Notes: generated from the sequence alone by a model not told the origin. A DNA stretch of 64,000 bases from Frateuria defendens (GCF_001182895.1 NZ_LFQR01000058.1:20488-84487), one strand, 5' to 3'; shown: positions 1 to 14,782, numbered from the stretch's first letter. Program-made: numbers and translations.

Positions 1-29
1 TCGCCACGCTGATGCAGGAGACCCGCTGA
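1..29 (+). CDS. carA: C-terminal tail of carbamoyl-phosphate synthase small subunit (partial)
   Basis: Only the last nine codons or so are inside the window; read in the frame that stops at TGA 27-29 they give ATLMQETR. The identification rests on position alone: carA normally lies directly upstream of carB, and the stop is one base from the carB ATG, with the carB Shine-Dalgarno AGGAG inside this tail. The residues are too few to prove homology. Confidence 0.45.
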
Positions 30-30
30 G

Positions 31-3254
<3,224 letters not shown>

Positions 3255-3258
<4 letters not shown>

Positions 3259-3731
3259 ATCGCGTCCCCATCACCAAAGCCGGTTCGGAACGCCTGCGGG
3301 CCGAGCTGGATCGACTGAAGTCCGTCGAGCGCCCGCGCATCATCGCCGCCATCGCAGAGGCGCGCGCGCACGGCGACCTGAAGGAAAACGCCGAGTACCA
3401 CGCCGCGCGCGAGCAGCAGAGCTTCACCGAGGGACGCATCGCCGAGCTGGAAGCGGCGCTGTCCACGGCGGAAGTGATCGACGTGGTGCGCCTGGGCGCG
3501 GGCAGCAAGGTGGTGTTCGGCGCCACCGTGGAGCTGGAGGACGAGGACAGTGGCGAGACGGTGACCTACCAGATCGTCGGCGACCTCGAGGCCGATATCA
3601 AGCGGCGCATGATCGCGGTGTCCTCGCCCATCGCGCGCGCGATGATCGGCAAGACCGAGGGCGACAGCTTCGAGTTCCAGGCGCCGAACGGCGTGAAGCA
3701 TTACGGCATCATCGGCGTGCGCTACGAGTGA
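3255..3731 (+). CDS. greA: Transcription elongation factor GreA
   Basis: GreA rescues backtracked RNA polymerase by stimulating cleavage of the transcript 3' end through the secondary channel. The 158 residues fit the family exactly: an N-terminal antiparallel coiled coil (about 1-75) whose tip carries the acidic [16 protein letters not shown] motif that holds the catalytic magnesium, then an FKBP-like C-terminal domain. The start codon overlaps the carB stop (ATGA), a common carAB-greA arrangement in gammaproteobacteria. A hairpin about 100 bases downstream can act as terminator. Confidence 0.98.
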
Positions 3732-3826
3732 GCGGGCGGGGCGCGGAGCCTTCGGGCTTCGCGCCTGGCCGAGCGGGCGGTCGCCGCACCGGACTTGCCG
3801 CCATCGCCGGGCAAACGCCGGGCAAC

Positions 3827-3855
3827 AAAAAAGGGCCGCTCTCGCGGCCCTTCTT
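3827..3855 (-). terminator. Rho-independent terminator of rpmJ (possibly bidirectional)
   Basis: A 7-bp GC stem (3833-3839 with 3844-3850, GGGCCGC/GCGGCCC) with a TCTC loop. The run of six A bases on the left becomes a U tract for leftward transcripts, so it fits rpmJ best. The right side, TTCTT, gives a poorer U tract for greA. Confidence 0.8.
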
Positions 3856-3876
3856 CGTGGCGCATCGCAGCTGTGA

Positions 3877-4002
3877 TCAGCGCTGACGAGCCTTGAAACG
3901 CGGGTTGCTCTTGCAGATCACGAACACCTTGCCGCGACGGCGCACAACCTTGCAGTCGCGATGCCGCTGCTTGGCGGACTTCAAAGAGGAAAGCACCTTC
4001 AC
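3877..4002 (-). CDS. rpmJ: Ribosomal protein L36, zinc-ligand-poor (YkgO-like) type
   Basis: A 41-residue basic protein read from GTG: it begins [20 protein letters not shown] and ends NPRFKARQR. It belongs to the L36 family of the large ribosomal subunit. It lacks the CxxC...C...H zinc ligands of classic L36 and resembles the paralogue called YkgO in E. coli, which is the type xanthomonads usually carry as a monocistronic gene. TTAGGAG stands just before the GTG and decides the start. Its own promoter and terminator flank it. Confidence 0.93.
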   Translation of the reverse strand: MKVLSSLKSAKQRHRDCKVVRRRGKVFVICKSNPRFKARQR

Positions 4003-4043
4003 GGCCAGCTCCTAAGAACAAATAGGGAAAACACAAGCTGGCT

Positions 4044-4072
4044 AGTATAGCCGGCCCATTGACAGCTCACAA
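4044..4072 (-). promoter_or_regulatory. Sigma-70 type promoter for rpmJ
   Basis: On the minus strand, TTGTGA (4067-4072) and TATACT (4044-4049) are separated by exactly 17 bases, close to the sigma-70 consensus. The -35 box overlaps the stop codon of the LysR gene. Transcription would start near 4037, about 35 bases before the rpmJ GTG. Confidence 0.65.
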
Positions 4073-4978
4073 GCCCATGGCGGCCTTGGCGCCGCTCAGG
4101 GTCTCGAGGAAGCGCGCCACCACCGCCGAGTCGTCGTCGCGGCGGCTCGCCGCGGCGAGCAGGAGATAGGCGTCCGGGTCCTCCAGCGGCACGTAGCTTA
4201 CTCCGGCCAGGCGCACGACTTGCATGGTGGCGGGCACCAGTGCCAGGCCCATGCCGGCGGCCACCAGGGCGATCACGCCGTTGAGCTGCTGCGCCTGCTG
4301 GTGGATGTGCGGGTGGAAGCCGGCCCGGGCGGCCAACTGCACCAGGCGGTCGTAGAGCGTCGGGGCCAGCTCCCGCGGTTGGATCACGAAGCCCTCGCCG
4401 GCGGCTTCGTCCAGGCGCAGGCTGGAGCGCCCGGCCAGCGGATGTCCGGAGGGCAGGGCGAGCAGCAGGCGTTCGCGGTCGATCATGTGCAGGCGCAGGG
4501 CGCGCGCATCCGCTTCGTGGCGGGGGAGGTCGCGGACGAAGCCAAGGTCGATCTCCCCGGCGCGCAGCGCGGCGAACTGGTCCTCCGTGTACATCTCGTG
4601 CAGCCGCACGCGCACGTTGGGCGCCAGCTCGCCGAAGCGCAGCAGCGTTCGCGGCAGGGTCGGGTGGAACGACACCGAAACGGTGTAGGCGAGCCGCAGC
4701 TGTCCGTTGAAGCCGGCGGCGGTTTCGCTCACCAGGCTGCGCATCTCCTCCGCCTTGGCGAGGATCTGCCGCGCCTGCTCGAGCAGCACCGAGCCGGCCT
4801 CGGTCAGCGCCACGTTGCGCCGGTCGCGGTCGAACAGCCGCACGCCGAGGTCGAGCTCCAGCGCCTGGATCTGCTGGGAGAGTGGCGGCTGCGAGATGTG
4901 CAGGCGCTGCGCGGCGCGGGTGAAGCTGAGCTCTTCCGCGACCGTCACGAAGTAGCGCAGTTGGCGGAGATCGAACAT
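4067..4978 (-). CDS. LysR-family transcriptional regulator
   Basis: A 303-residue regulator of usual LysR length. The N-terminal winged helix-turn-helix is clear (LRQLRYFVTVAEELSFTRAA, then AQRLHISQPPLSQQIQALE, about residues 4-45), followed by a linker helix and a periplasmic-binding-protein-like effector domain (about 90-295). It lies downstream of fadH on the same strand after a 225-base gap, so it is not obviously its divergent regulator. An AT-rich imperfect inverted repeat (about 4976-5019) covers its start and could be an autoregulatory operator. It is similar in its HTH to the LysR at 29157, but the effector cannot be inferred. Confidence 0.93.
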   Translation of the reverse strand: MFDLRQLRYFVTVAEELSFTRAAQRLHISQPPLSQQIQALELDLGVRLFDRDRRNVALTEAGSVLLEQARQILAKAEEMRSLVSETAAGFNGQLRLAYTVSVSFHPTLPRTLLRFGELAPNVRVRLHEMYTEDQFAALRAGEIDLGFVRDLPRHEADARALRLHMIDRERLLLALPSGHPLAGRSSLRLDEAAGEGFVIQPRELAPTLYDRLVQLAARAGFHPHIHQQAQQLNGVIALVAAGMGLALVPATMQVVRLAGVSYVPLEDPDAYLLLAAASRRDDDSAVVARFLETLSGAKAAMGL

Positions 4979-5203
4979 ATATAAATTTCGGATAAATGCT
5001 CGGGGAAATATATATTGGATTCGAGGCCGGGGCGCTCTTATCCTTTGTTCGTCCCGCCACTCCCCCTCCCCCTTGGTGGCGGTGACCCTCGCCCCGTCGG
5101 CGACGCTCTTCCCCCGGTACTCGGCTTTCCCCCTCCCCCTTGGCCAGTACCGATGCGTCGTCGGCGGGGCGCTTCCCTATCTGCGCCCTGCCGCAAGGTC
5201 GCC

Positions 5204-7256
<2,053 letters not shown>

Positions 7257-7384
7257 TGGAACCTGGTCGGCCGAGGCGTCAAGGTGCGGCGCAGCGAGTG
7301 CGGCCGGGGTGACTCGTGGCGTGCGTGGGCCGCCCGCCGCCGACGCGCTACCATGTCGGTTTGCCTTGCCCGCCAGGAGAAACC

Positions 7385-8065
7385 ATGAACCGTGCCGCGC
7401 CCGTTCCCGTGCTGACCATCGACGGCCCCTCGGGGTCGGGGAAGGGGACCGTGAGCCGGCTGGTGGCCGAGCGGCTGGGCTGGCGGATGCTGGATTCCGG
7501 TGCGCTGTACCGCGCGATCGGCTACGCCGCGGGCATGGCCGACCTGGACCTGTCCGACGCCGAGGCGATGACCCGCTGCGCGCAGACCACCAAGATCCGC
7601 TTCCATCCCAGCGCGGACGGCCACGACACCCATATCTTTGTCAACGGCCACGACGCGACCGACGAACTGCGCACCGAAACGGCCGGTGCGGCGGCCTCGG
7701 CGATCGCCTCGATTCCCTCGGTGCGTCAAGCACTTGTGGAGCTTCAGCTGAGTTTCCGCAAGGCGCCGGGGCTGGTCGCCGACGGGCGCGACATGGGCAC
7801 CGTGATCTTCCCCGACGCGCCGTTCAAGGTGTTCCTCACCGCCAGCGCCGCCGAGCGTGCGCGCAGGCGGCATAAGCAGTTGAAAGAAAAGGGGCTCAAG
7901 GTTACACTTACAGACCTTCAGCGCGAGATTGAAGCGCGTGACGCCCGCGATGCATCGCGGACCGTGGCGCCGCTCAAGCCCGCCCCCGACGCGGTACTGC
8001 TGGATACCACCGGCATGCCGATCGAGGACGTGGTCGCGAACGTATTGACCGTCGTGCAGCGGTAA
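7385..8065 (+). CDS. cmk: Cytidylate kinase
   Basis: Phosphorylates CMP and dCMP with ATP, recycling pyrimidine nucleotides. The 226 residues match the family (E. coli 227). The P-loop GPSGSGKG is at residues 14-21; the NMP-binding segment and the lid-type arginines ([16 protein letters not shown]) follow. The ATG at 7385 is chosen because AGGAGA precedes it and the encoded start [17 protein letters not shown] aligns with other Cmk proteins; an upstream in-frame GTG would add 23 unlikely residues. The cmk-rpsA-ihfB order is conserved in proteobacteria. Confidence 0.96.
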   Translation: MNRAAPVPVLTIDGPSGSGKGTVSRLVAERLGWRMLDSGALYRAIGYAAGMADLDLSDAEAMTRCAQTTKIRFHPSADGHDTHIFVNGHDATDELRTETAGAAASAIASIPSVRQALVELQLSFRKAPGLVADGRDMGTVIFPDAPFKVFLTASAAERARRRHKQLKEKGLKVTLTDLQREIEARDARDASRTVAPLKPAPDAVLLDTTGMPIEDVVANVLTVVQR

Positions 8066-8230
8066 CCTGGCCGCCGACGGACTTGGTGCCCCTGCCGCGG
8101 CAGGGGAGCGTGGTAACGGTGCCGATGGGGCCAGCCCCCGAGACACCCACAACCGGTGGGCCGCTTTCCCTTTGCGCATACATCCGACGGCGCGCATCGG
8201 GCACGGCCTTTTCTCATTTCTGGAATCAAC

Positions 8231-9904
8231 ATGACCGAAAGTTTTGCCGAGCTGTTTGAACAGAGCCAGCAGGCCATTGCCAAGCTGAAGCCGGGTGCCA
8301 TCGTCACCGGCATCGTGGTGGAAATCCGCAACGACGTCGTCGTGATCAACGCCGGCCTCAAGAGCGAAGGCATCGTCCCCATCGAGCAGTTCAAGAACGA
8401 GGACGGCTCGCTGGAAGTGCAGGTAGGCGACGAGGTGAAGGTTGCCCTCGACGCCCTGGAGGACGGCTTCGGCGAGACCAAGCTCTCCCGCGAGAAGGCC
8501 AAGCGTTCCATGGTGTGGGACGAGCTGGAAGAGGCCTTCGACAAGGAGGCGACCATCTCCGGCAAGATCTCCGGCAAGGTCAAGGGCGGCTTCACCGTCG
8601 ACATCAAGGACGTCCGCGCATTCCTGCCGGGCTCGCTGGTCGACGTGCGTCCGGTCCGTGACCCGGTCTACCTCGAGGGCAAGGACCTCGAGTTCAAGAT
8701 CATCAAGCTGGACCGTAAGCGCAACAACGTGGTGGTCAGCCGCCGCGCCGTCGTCGAGACCGAGTTCTCCGAGGAGCGCGAGAAGCTGATGGAGCGCCTG
8801 ACCGAGGGCGCGGTGGTCAAGGGCGTGGTGAAGAACCTCACCGACTACGGCGCGTTCGTGGACCTGGGCGGCATCGACGGCCTGCTGCACATCACCGACA
8901 TGGCGTGGAAGCGCGTGCGCCATCCGTCCGAGGTGGTCAACGTCGGCGACGAGCTGGAAGTGCGTGTGCTCAAGTACGACCGCGAGCGTAACCGCGTGTC
9001 GCTGGGCCTCAAGCAGCTGGGCGACGATCCGTGGGTCAACATCTCGCGTCGCTACCCGGTCGGCAGCCGCCTGTTCGGCAAGGTCTCCAACGTCACCGAC
9101 TACGGCTGCTTCGTCGAGATCGAGCCGGGCGTCGAGGGCCTGGTCCATGTGTCCGAGATGGACTGGACCAACAAGAACGTCAACCCGGCCAAGGTGGTGC
9201 AGGTCGGCGACGAGACCGAGGTGATGGTGCTGGACGTGGACGAAGAGCGTCGCCGCATCTCGCTGGGCATCAAGCAGACCCGCTCCAACCCGTGGGAAGC
9301 CTTCGCCGCCATGCACAAGAAGGGCGACAAGGTCTCCGGCCAGATCAAGTCGATCACCGACTTCGGCATCTTCATCGGCCTGGACGGCGGCATCGACGGC
9401 CTGGTGCACCTGTCCGACATCTCCTGGCAGGCCTCCGGCGAAGACCTGGTGCGCAACTTCAAGAAGGGCGACGAGGTCGAGGCCGTGGTGCTGGCGGTGG
9501 ATCCGGAGCGCGAGCGCATCTCGCTCGGCATCAAGCAGATGGAGCAGGACCCGCTCGGCCAGTTCATGGCGCTCAACACCCGCGGCACCATCGTCAACGG
9601 CACCGTGAAGGAAGTGGACGCCAAGGGTGCGCTGATCGACCTGGGCGAGGGCGTGGAAGGCTATCTGCGCGCCAACGACATCGCCAAGGAGCGCATCGAC
9701 GACGCCACCCAGCACCTGAAGGTGGGCGACAAGGTCGAGGCCAAGTTCATCGGCACCGACCGCAAGAGCCGTCAGCTGCAGCTCTCCATCCGCGCCAAGG
9801 ACGAAGAGGAACTGCAGGACGCCATGGCCGAATACTCCTCGGCCAGCGGTGGCACGACCAAGCTCGGCGCGCTGCTCAAGGAGCAGCTCAACAAGGCCGA
9901 CTGA
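8231..9904 (+). CDS. rpsA: 30S ribosomal protein S1
   Basis: S1 binds mRNA leaders and recruits them to the 30S subunit. From the ATG at 8231 ([14 protein letters not shown]) it has 557 residues, identical in length to E. coli S1. Six S1/OB repeats are visible, for example [40 protein letters not shown] and [20 protein letters not shown]. The 165-base gap after cmk should carry its promoter and possibly an S1 autoregulatory leader, but no confident elements were recognised apart from a perfect GC palindrome at 8089-8106. A strong terminator follows. Confidence 0.98.
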   Translation: MTESFAELFEQSQQAIAKLKPGAIVTGIVVEIRNDVVVINAGLKSEGIVPIEQFKNEDGSLEVQVGDEVKVALDALEDGFGETKLSREKAKRSMVWDELEEAFDKEATISGKISGKVKGGFTVDIKDVRAFLPGSLVDVRPVRDPVYLEGKDLEFKIIKLDRKRNNVVVSRRAVVETEFSEEREKLMERLTEGAVVKGVVKNLTDYGAFVDLGGIDGLLHITDMAWKRVRHPSEVVNVGDELEVRVLKYDRERNRVSLGLKQLGDDPWVNISRRYPVGSRLFGKVSNVTDYGCFVEIEPGVEGLVHVSEMDWTNKNVNPAKVVQVGDETEVMVLDVDEERRRISLGIKQTRSNPWEAFAAMHKKGDKVSGQIKSITDFGIFIGLDGGIDGLVHLSDISWQASGEDLVRNFKKGDEVEAVVLAVDPERERISLGIKQMEQDPLGQFMALNTRGTIVNGTVKEVDAKGALIDLGEGVEGYLRANDIAKERIDDATQHLKVGDKVEAKFIGTDRKSRQLQLSIRAKDEEELQDAMAEYSSASGGTTKLGALLKEQLNKAD

Positions 9905-9927
9905 CCGTCGGTTCGCAAGAAGCCTGA

Positions 9928-9961
9928 AGCGGGGCGGCGGTCGTTCGCCGCCCCGCTGTTT
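9928..9961 (+). terminator. Terminator-like hairpin after rpsA
   Basis: A 12-bp perfect GC-rich stem (9928-9939 with 9946-9957) with a six-base loop, followed by a weak U tract (GTTTC). It lies between rpsA and ihfB and may attenuate rather than fully stop transcription. Confidence 0.7.
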
Positions 9962-9983
9962 CACGTCAAGGACATAGGGGACC

Positions 9984-10283
9984 ATGACCAAATCCGAATT
10001 GATCGAGGCGCTCGCGCGGCGTCAGACCCATCTTGCATTTGGTGACGTGGAGCTCGCGGTCAAAAGCCTGATTGAGCAGATGAGCCAGGCCCTGTCGCAC
10101 GGCGAACGTATCGAGATTCGTGGTTTCGGCAGCTTCTCCCTGCATTACCGGCCGCCGCGCATGGGGCGCAACCCCAAGACCGGCGATGCGGTGGCCTTGC
10201 CCGGCAAGCATGTCCCGCATTTCAAGCCCGGCAAGGAACTGCGCGAGCGCGTGAACCAGTCGGTGCAGCTCCAGGACGCCTGA
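9984..10283 (+). CDS. ihfB: Integration host factor subunit beta
   Basis: A DNA-bending nucleoid protein that pairs with IhfA. The 99 residues have the HU/IHF fold: an N-terminal helix pair ([14 protein letters not shown]), the beta core [19 protein letters not shown] and the DNA-wrapping arm with its proline, then the C-terminal helix ([12 protein letters not shown]). GGGG precedes the ATG by a few bases. Position immediately after rpsA is the classic ihfB locus. Confidence 0.97.
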   Translation: MTKSELIEALARRQTHLAFGDVELAVKSLIEQMSQALSHGERIEIRGFGSFSLHYRPPRMGRNPKTGDAVALPGKHVPHFKPGKELRERVNQSVQLQDA

Positions 10284-10304
10284 GTGTCCGTTCCGAATTA
10301 TCCG

Positions 10305-10340
10305 AGGCAGGCGGCGCGAGCCGGTCCTGCCTTCTTTTTT
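10305..10340 (+). terminator. Rho-independent terminator after ihfB
   Basis: Stem AGGCAGG...CCTGCCT with an inner GGC/GCC pair around a GCGA loop, followed by TTC and six T bases. It ends about 20 bases beyond the ihfB stop and 75 bases before lapA. Confidence 0.82.
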
Positions 10341-10413
10341 GTCCGTCGCGCGGCGCTTGGCGGGCCGGGCAGCGCCTGTGCCGGTCTTCCGCATTCGGGT
10401 AAAGTCCGCTTCT

Positions 10414-10677
10414 ATGCGACTGCTTGCCTTGCTCATTCTCCTGTTGTCGATCGGCGCCGGCGTGGTGGTCGGCGCGCTCAATGCCGATCTCGTCGGCTAC
10501 GACCTCGCCTTTGCGCAGGTGCAGTGGCCCAAGGGCGCGGCCTTGCTGGTGGCGCTGGTGTTCGGATGGCTGCTCGGCGGGCTGACCGCCTGGCTGGGCA
10601 CCCGCCTCGGCCATCGCCGTGCCCGCCGCCGGGCGCGCCGGGCCGAGTCGGGCAACGGTACGTCGGCGGGTCCATGA
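10414..10677 (+). CDS. lapA: Lipopolysaccharide assembly protein A (DUF1049)
   Basis: A small inner-membrane protein that partners LapB in controlling LPS synthesis through LpxC turnover. The 87 residues hold two transmembrane segments (about 1-20, MRLLALLILLLSIGAG; and about 38-60) and a basic C-terminal tail (RRARRRARRAESG). The start is set at the ATG at 10414, where the hydrophobic helix begins. The stop overlaps the lapB start (ATGA), the usual lapAB coupling. Confidence 0.88.
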   Translation: MRLLALLILLLSIGAGVVVGALNADLVGYDLAFAQVQWPKGAALLVALVFGWLLGGLTAWLGTRLGHRRARRRARRAESGNGTSAGP

Positions 10678-11846
10678 CGGCGCTCTATGTGATGGCACTG
10701 CTGGTGCCGGTCGCGTTCCTCAGCGGCTGGTTCGGCGCCCGGCGGGCGGTCGCGCACCGCTCGGGCATGCGCGTGAGCGAGTTTTCCTCGGACTACTTCC
10801 GCGGCTTGAACTACCTGCTCAACGAAGAGCAGGACAAGGCGATCGAGGTGTTCCTGCGATTGGCCGAATACAACCGCGACACGGTGGAGACGCATCTCGC
10901 GCTCGGCAACCTGTTCCGCCGCCGCGGCGAGGTGGACCGGGCGATCCGCCTGCACCAGCACCTGGTGTCGCGTCCGGGCCTGACCGACGCGATGAAGACG
11001 GTGGCGCTGCTGGAGCTGGGCGAGGACTACATGCGCGCCGGCCTGCTCGATCGCGCCGAGGCGCTGTTCTCCGACCTGGTGGCGATGGACGCGCACGCAC
11101 CCTCGGCACTGCGCCACCTGGTGGCGATCTACCAGCACGAGCGCGACTGGCACAAGGCGATCGACCACGCGCGCCGGCTCGAGGCAATGACCGGCGAGAG
11201 CGAAGCGCCGATGATCGCGCAGTTCTACTGCGAGCTGGCCGACCGCGCGCGGCAGCACGGCGCCCGCGCCGAGGCGCGCGAGCACCTGCAGCAGGCCTTC
11301 CAGTGCCAGCCCGACTGCGTGCGCGCCTACATGCTCACCGGCCGCCTGCATGCGGAAGCGGGCGAGCACGTCGAGGCGGCGGAGGCCTACGAAGCGGCGG
11401 TGGCGGCCGACGTCGCCTTCGTGCCGGAGATCTTGCCGCCGCTGCTCGACAGCTACGCGCGCACCGGGCAGATGGCGCGGGCCGAGCGCTTCCTGCGCGA
11501 CATCCTGACCCGCTACCACGGCATCTCGCCGGTGCTCGCGCTGGCGCACCTGTACGAACAGCGCGACGGCGAGCGCACGGCGGTCGAGTTCCTCACCTCG
11601 CAGTTGCGCCAGCGTCCTTCGGTGCGTGGCCTGATGGCCCTGATCGATGCCACCATGGACAAGGTGGAGGGCGAGGCGAGGGAGAACTTCCTGATCCTGC
11701 GCGATCTCACCCGCAAGCTGCTCGAGGGCCAGGCGATGTATCGCTGCAGCCGATGCGGCTTCGGCGCCAAGGCACACCACTGGCAGTGCCCGAGCTGCAA
11801 GAGCTGGGGCACGATCCGGCCGATCCATGGCGTGGCGAATGAGTGA
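10674..11846 (+). CDS. lapB: Lipopolysaccharide assembly protein B (YciM)
   Basis: LapB links LPS assembly to degradation of LpxC by FtsH and coordinates envelope synthesis. The 390 residues match E. coli LapB (389). An N-terminal transmembrane anchor (about 1-20) is followed by TPR repeats (for example LNEEQDKAIEVFLRLAE and ALGNLFRRRGEVDRAIRLHQ) and a C-terminal rubredoxin-like metal site with cysteines 358, 361, 372 and 375. The ATG at 10674 overlaps the lapA stop. Its end overlaps the next gene, tying LPS regulation to polysaccharide synthesis genes. Confidence 0.95.
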   Translation: MTALYVMALLVPVAFLSGWFGARRAVAHRSGMRVSEFSSDYFRGLNYLLNEEQDKAIEVFLRLAEYNRDTVETHLALGNLFRRRGEVDRAIRLHQHLVSRPGLTDAMKTVALLELGEDYMRAGLLDRAEALFSDLVAMDAHAPSALRHLVAIYQHERDWHKAIDHARRLEAMTGESEAPMIAQFYCELADRARQHGARAEAREHLQQAFQCQPDCVRAYMLTGRLHAEAGEHVEAAEAYEAAVAADVAFVPEILPPLLDSYARTGQMARAERFLRDILTRYHGISPVLALAHLYEQRDGERTAVEFLTSQLRQRPSVRGLMALIDATMDKVEGEARENFLILRDLTRKLLEGQAMYRCSRCGFGAKAHHWQCPSCKSWGTIRPIHGVANE

Positions 11847-12894
11847 GGCGGTGGCTTTCGCCTGGCCGCTGACGGGATGGCTGCTGGCAAGTTTCCTTCT
11901 CGCGCTGGTGTGCGTGCGCGGCGCCATCGCCTATGCCCATCGACGCGGCATGCTGGACCAGCCGGGGCAGCGTCGCTCGCACACGGTGCCGACGCCGCGC
12001 GGCGGCGGCATCGGCGTGGTGGTCGGCATGTTGCTGACGGCGCCGTCGGCATTGGTGTTCCTGGGCGCGGCCTGGCCGGTATCGGTGGCCGCCGCGCTGG
12101 GCGCGGCACTGCTGCTGGTGGCGGCCGTCGGCTGGTGGGACGACCACCGGCCGCTCGGCGTGCGCCTGCGGCTGCTGGTGCAACTGGCGGCCACGGCCTT
12201 GTTCTCGCTGGCGCTGTTGCGGGCCACCGAGGGCGCATGGCTGTGGCTGCCGCTGCTCGTGCTGGCCGGCGCCTGGAGCATCAACCTGCACAACTTCATG
12301 GACGGCATCGACGGCCTGCTGGCCCAGCAAGCCATTTTCGCCAGCGCGGGGATGGGCCTCCTGGCCTGGTTCGCCGGGCAGCCGGCGCTGGCGGCCGCGA
12401 GCTTCTGCCTGACTGCGGCGAGCATGGGCTTCTGGCTGTACAACCGGCCGCCGGCGAAAATTTTCATGGGCGACGTGGGCAGCGGCAGCATCGGCCTGTT
12501 GCTGTTCGCGTTCGCCGCGATGCTGTGGCGCGCGGCTTCGCATCTGCTGTGGCCGGCCCTGCTGCTCTGCTCGGCCTTCGTGGCGGACGCCAGCCTGACC
12601 CTGCTCACACGCTTTCTTCGCGGCAGGCGCTGGTATGCTGCGCACCGCGAGCACCTCTACCAGTGGGTGGTGCGCAGTGGCCGCAGCCATGCAGGGAGCG
12701 ATCGCCTTTATCTGTATTGGAATCTGCTGATCGCGGCGCCGGCCGCGGCCATCGCGGCGTGCGTGCCGGCAGCGGGATTGCCGCTCTGCGTGCTGGGCTA
12801 TGCAACGGCCTTCATCGTATGGATAAGTAGCAAGCGGTATATCTTGCGTCGTTTGCGACGCCGCCGTCCCAGGGAGAGGCATGTCACTGCGTAA
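11827..12894 (+). CDS. WecA/WbpL-type glycosyl-1-phosphate transferase (GT4, MraY family)
   Basis: Likely transfers a sugar-1-phosphate from a UDP-sugar to undecaprenyl phosphate, starting O-antigen or capsule repeat synthesis at the inner membrane. The 355-residue protein is almost entirely transmembrane helices. Family motifs are present: the GWWDDHRPLGVR aspartate pair, NFMDGIDGL and FMGDVGSGSIG. The start may instead be the ATG at 11839; both overlap the end of lapB and neither has a clear Shine-Dalgarno. It overlaps the next gene by 14 bases, indicating an operon. Which sugar it transfers cannot be read from sequence. Confidence 0.88.
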   Translation: MAWRMSEAVAFAWPLTGWLLASFLLALVCVRGAIAYAHRRGMLDQPGQRRSHTVPTPRGGGIGVVVGMLLTAPSALVFLGAAWPVSVAAALGAALLLVAAVGWWDDHRPLGVRLRLLVQLAATALFSLALLRATEGAWLWLPLLVLAGAWSINLHNFMDGIDGLLAQQAIFASAGMGLLAWFAGQPALAAASFCLTAASMGFWLYNRPPAKIFMGDVGSGSIGLLLFAFAAMLWRAASHLLWPALLLCSAFVADASLTLLTRFLRGRRWYAAHREHLYQWVVRSGRSHAGSDRLYLYWNLLIAAPAAAIAACVPAAGLPLCVLGYATAFIVWISSKRYILRRLRRRRPRERHVTA

Positions 12895-14770
12895 ATACAT
12901 CGGAACCATTCATCCGCGTGCGGCGGTCGTGCTCCACGACCTGACCATGGCGGCGCTTGCATGGTGGATCGCCAAGGACCTGCGCTACGCGATGATTCCC
13001 GACGAGGCGCTCGGGTTCCAGCTGCTGGAGTTCCCCCTGGTACTGCTGGTGCAGGGCCTGGTGTTCACCTGGACGGGCCTCTACAAGGGCCTGTGGCGCT
13101 TCGCCAGCCTGCCCGACCTGTGGAACATCCTGCGCGCCGCGGTGGTGGGCGCGGCCATCACCGGCCTGGTGCTGTTCCTGTATGGCCGCCTGGACGGCGT
13201 GCCACGTTCGGTGCTGCTGCTGTATCCGGTGGTGCTGGTGGTGCTGCTCGGCGTGCCGCGGCTCGCCTACCGTTTCTGGAAGGACAGCCGCCTGGACCTG
13301 TTCCAGACCCAGCAGGTGAAGCGGGTGCTGATCGTGGGCGCCGACCCGGCCGGCGAGGCGCTGTCGCGCGACCTGCGCCGCGACGGGCATTTCAGCGTGG
13401 TGGGCTTCGTCGACGACCGGCCGAGCCTGCGCGGCGCCAGCATCAACGGCCACCCGGTGCTGGGGCGGCTGGAGCAATTGCCCGAACTCACGCACGAGGC
13501 GGCCGTCGAGATGCTGCTGATCGCGCTGCCCGGCGCCACCACGTCCGAGATGCGCCGGGTGGTGGAGCTGTGCGACGGCACCGGCCTGCCGTACCGCACG
13601 GTGCCGCGGCTGGAGGACGTCGTGGCCGGCCGCGCGCAGTTCAACGAGATCAAGGAGGTGGCGATCGAGGACCTGCTCGGCCGCGACGCGGTGGAACTGG
13701 ACTGGACCGCCATCCGCGAGTCGCTGATGGGCCGGCGCGTGCTGGTCACCGGCGGCGGCGGCTCGATCGGCTCGGAGCTGTGCCGGCAGGTGGCGTGCCT
13801 GGGCATCGCCTCGCTCACCGTGGTCGAGCACAGCGAGTACAACCTCTACCGCATCAGCCAGGAGCTGCGCTCGCAGTTCCCCGAACTGCTGTTCGAGAGC
13901 ATCCTGGCCGACGTCGGCGACCCGGTGGCGATGCGCCGGCTGTTCGCCAGCCAGCGGCCGCAGGTGGTGTTCCATGCGGCGGCCTACAAGCACGTGCCGA
14001 TGCTGCAGGGCCAGCTGCGCAGCGCCTTCCGCAACAACGTGCTGGGCTCGCGCACGGCCGCGGACCTTGCCGACGAATTCCACGCCGAATGCTTCGTGCT
14101 GATCTCCACCGACAAGGCGGTCAACCCCACCAGCGTGATGGGCGCCTGCAAGCGCGTGGCGGAGATCTACTGCCAGAACCTCAACGCGCGTTCGCAGACG
14201 CACTACATCACGGTGCGCTTCGGCAACGTGCTCGACTCGGCCGGCTCGGTGGTGCCGCTGTTCCGCGAGCAGATCCGCAGCGGCGGGCCGGTGACGATCA
14301 CGCATCCGGAGATCTCGCGCTACTTCATGACCATTCCCGAGGCCTGCCAGCTGATCCTGCAGGCGGCCAGCCTGGGCAAGGGCGGCGAGATCTTCGCGCT
14401 GGACATGGGCGAGCCGGTGAAGATCCGCGACCTCGCCGAGCAGATGATCCGCCTGGCCGGCAAGAAGCCGGGCACCGAGGTGCCGATCATCTACACCGGC
14501 CTGCGCGCCGGCGAGAAGCTGTTCGAGGAGTTGTTCCACCCGCTGGAGAACTACAGCGCCACGACCCACGCCAAGATCTTCCTCGCCCAGCATCGCGAGG
14601 TGGCGTGGGAGCTGCTGCTGGCGCTGCTCGCCAAGGCGGCCGAGGCGGTGACGGTGTTCGACGAGGACGAACTGCGCCGCTGCGTGTCCAGCCTGCTGCC
14701 GGCCTTCCGCTGGAGCGATACGGCCCAGCCGGCCGACGTGATTTCCATCCGACGCAACGACACGAAGTAA
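12881..14770 (+). CDS. Polysaccharide biosynthesis nucleotide-sugar 4,6-dehydratase (CapD/WbpM family)
   Basis: A 629-residue membrane-anchored enzyme, the usual length of the WbpM/PglF class that converts UDP-GlcNAc to a 4-keto-6-deoxy sugar for O-antigen or capsule. About four transmembrane helices (residues 15-115) precede a first Rossmann-like domain (VLIVGADPAGEAL near 147) and a second, catalytic SDR domain starting with TGGGGSIGSELCRQ near 289. The active-site region ISTDKAVNPTSVMGACKR shows the Met-x-x-x-Lys variant typical of large-form dehydratases instead of Tyr-x-x-x-Lys. It follows the glycosyltransferase with overlap and precedes galU by ten bases. Confidence 0.93.
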   Translation: MSLRKYIGTIHPRAAVVLHDLTMAALAWWIAKDLRYAMIPDEALGFQLLEFPLVLLVQGLVFTWTGLYKGLWRFASLPDLWNILRAAVVGAAITGLVLFLYGRLDGVPRSVLLLYPVVLVVLLGVPRLAYRFWKDSRLDLFQTQQVKRVLIVGADPAGEALSRDLRRDGHFSVVGFVDDRPSLRGASINGHPVLGRLEQLPELTHEAAVEMLLIALPGATTSEMRRVVELCDGTGLPYRTVPRLEDVVAGRAQFNEIKEVAIEDLLGRDAVELDWTAIRESLMGRRVLVTGGGGSIGSELCRQVACLGIASLTVVEHSEYNLYRISQELRSQFPELLFESILADVGDPVAMRRLFASQRPQVVFHAAAYKHVPMLQGQLRSAFRNNVLGSRTAADLADEFHAECFVLISTDKAVNPTSVMGACKRVAEIYCQNLNARSQTHYITVRFGNVLDSAGSVVPLFREQIRSGGPVTITHPEISRYFMTIPEACQLILQAASLGKGGEIFALDMGEPVKIRDLAEQMIRLAGKKPGTEVPIIYTGLRAGEKLFEELFHPLENYSATTHAKIFLAQHREVAWELLLALLAKAAEAVTVFDEDELRRCVSSLLPAFRWSDTAQPADVISIRRNDTK

Positions 14771-14782
14771 GGAGAAAGATTG

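Noticed and set aside
5045..5200. Duplicated pyrimidine-rich words (CCCCCTCCCCCTTGG at about 5061 and 5131) as a regulatory array
   Set aside because: Two low-complexity copies in a non-coding gap downstream of fadH; there is no symmetry or known factor, so they are probably compositional.
8089..8106. Perfect GC palindrome between cmk and rpsA as a terminator
   Set aside because: The 18-base palindrome CCCCTGCCGCGGCAGGGG leaves no loop of useful size and is not followed by a U tract; it may be regulatory, but termination is not supported.
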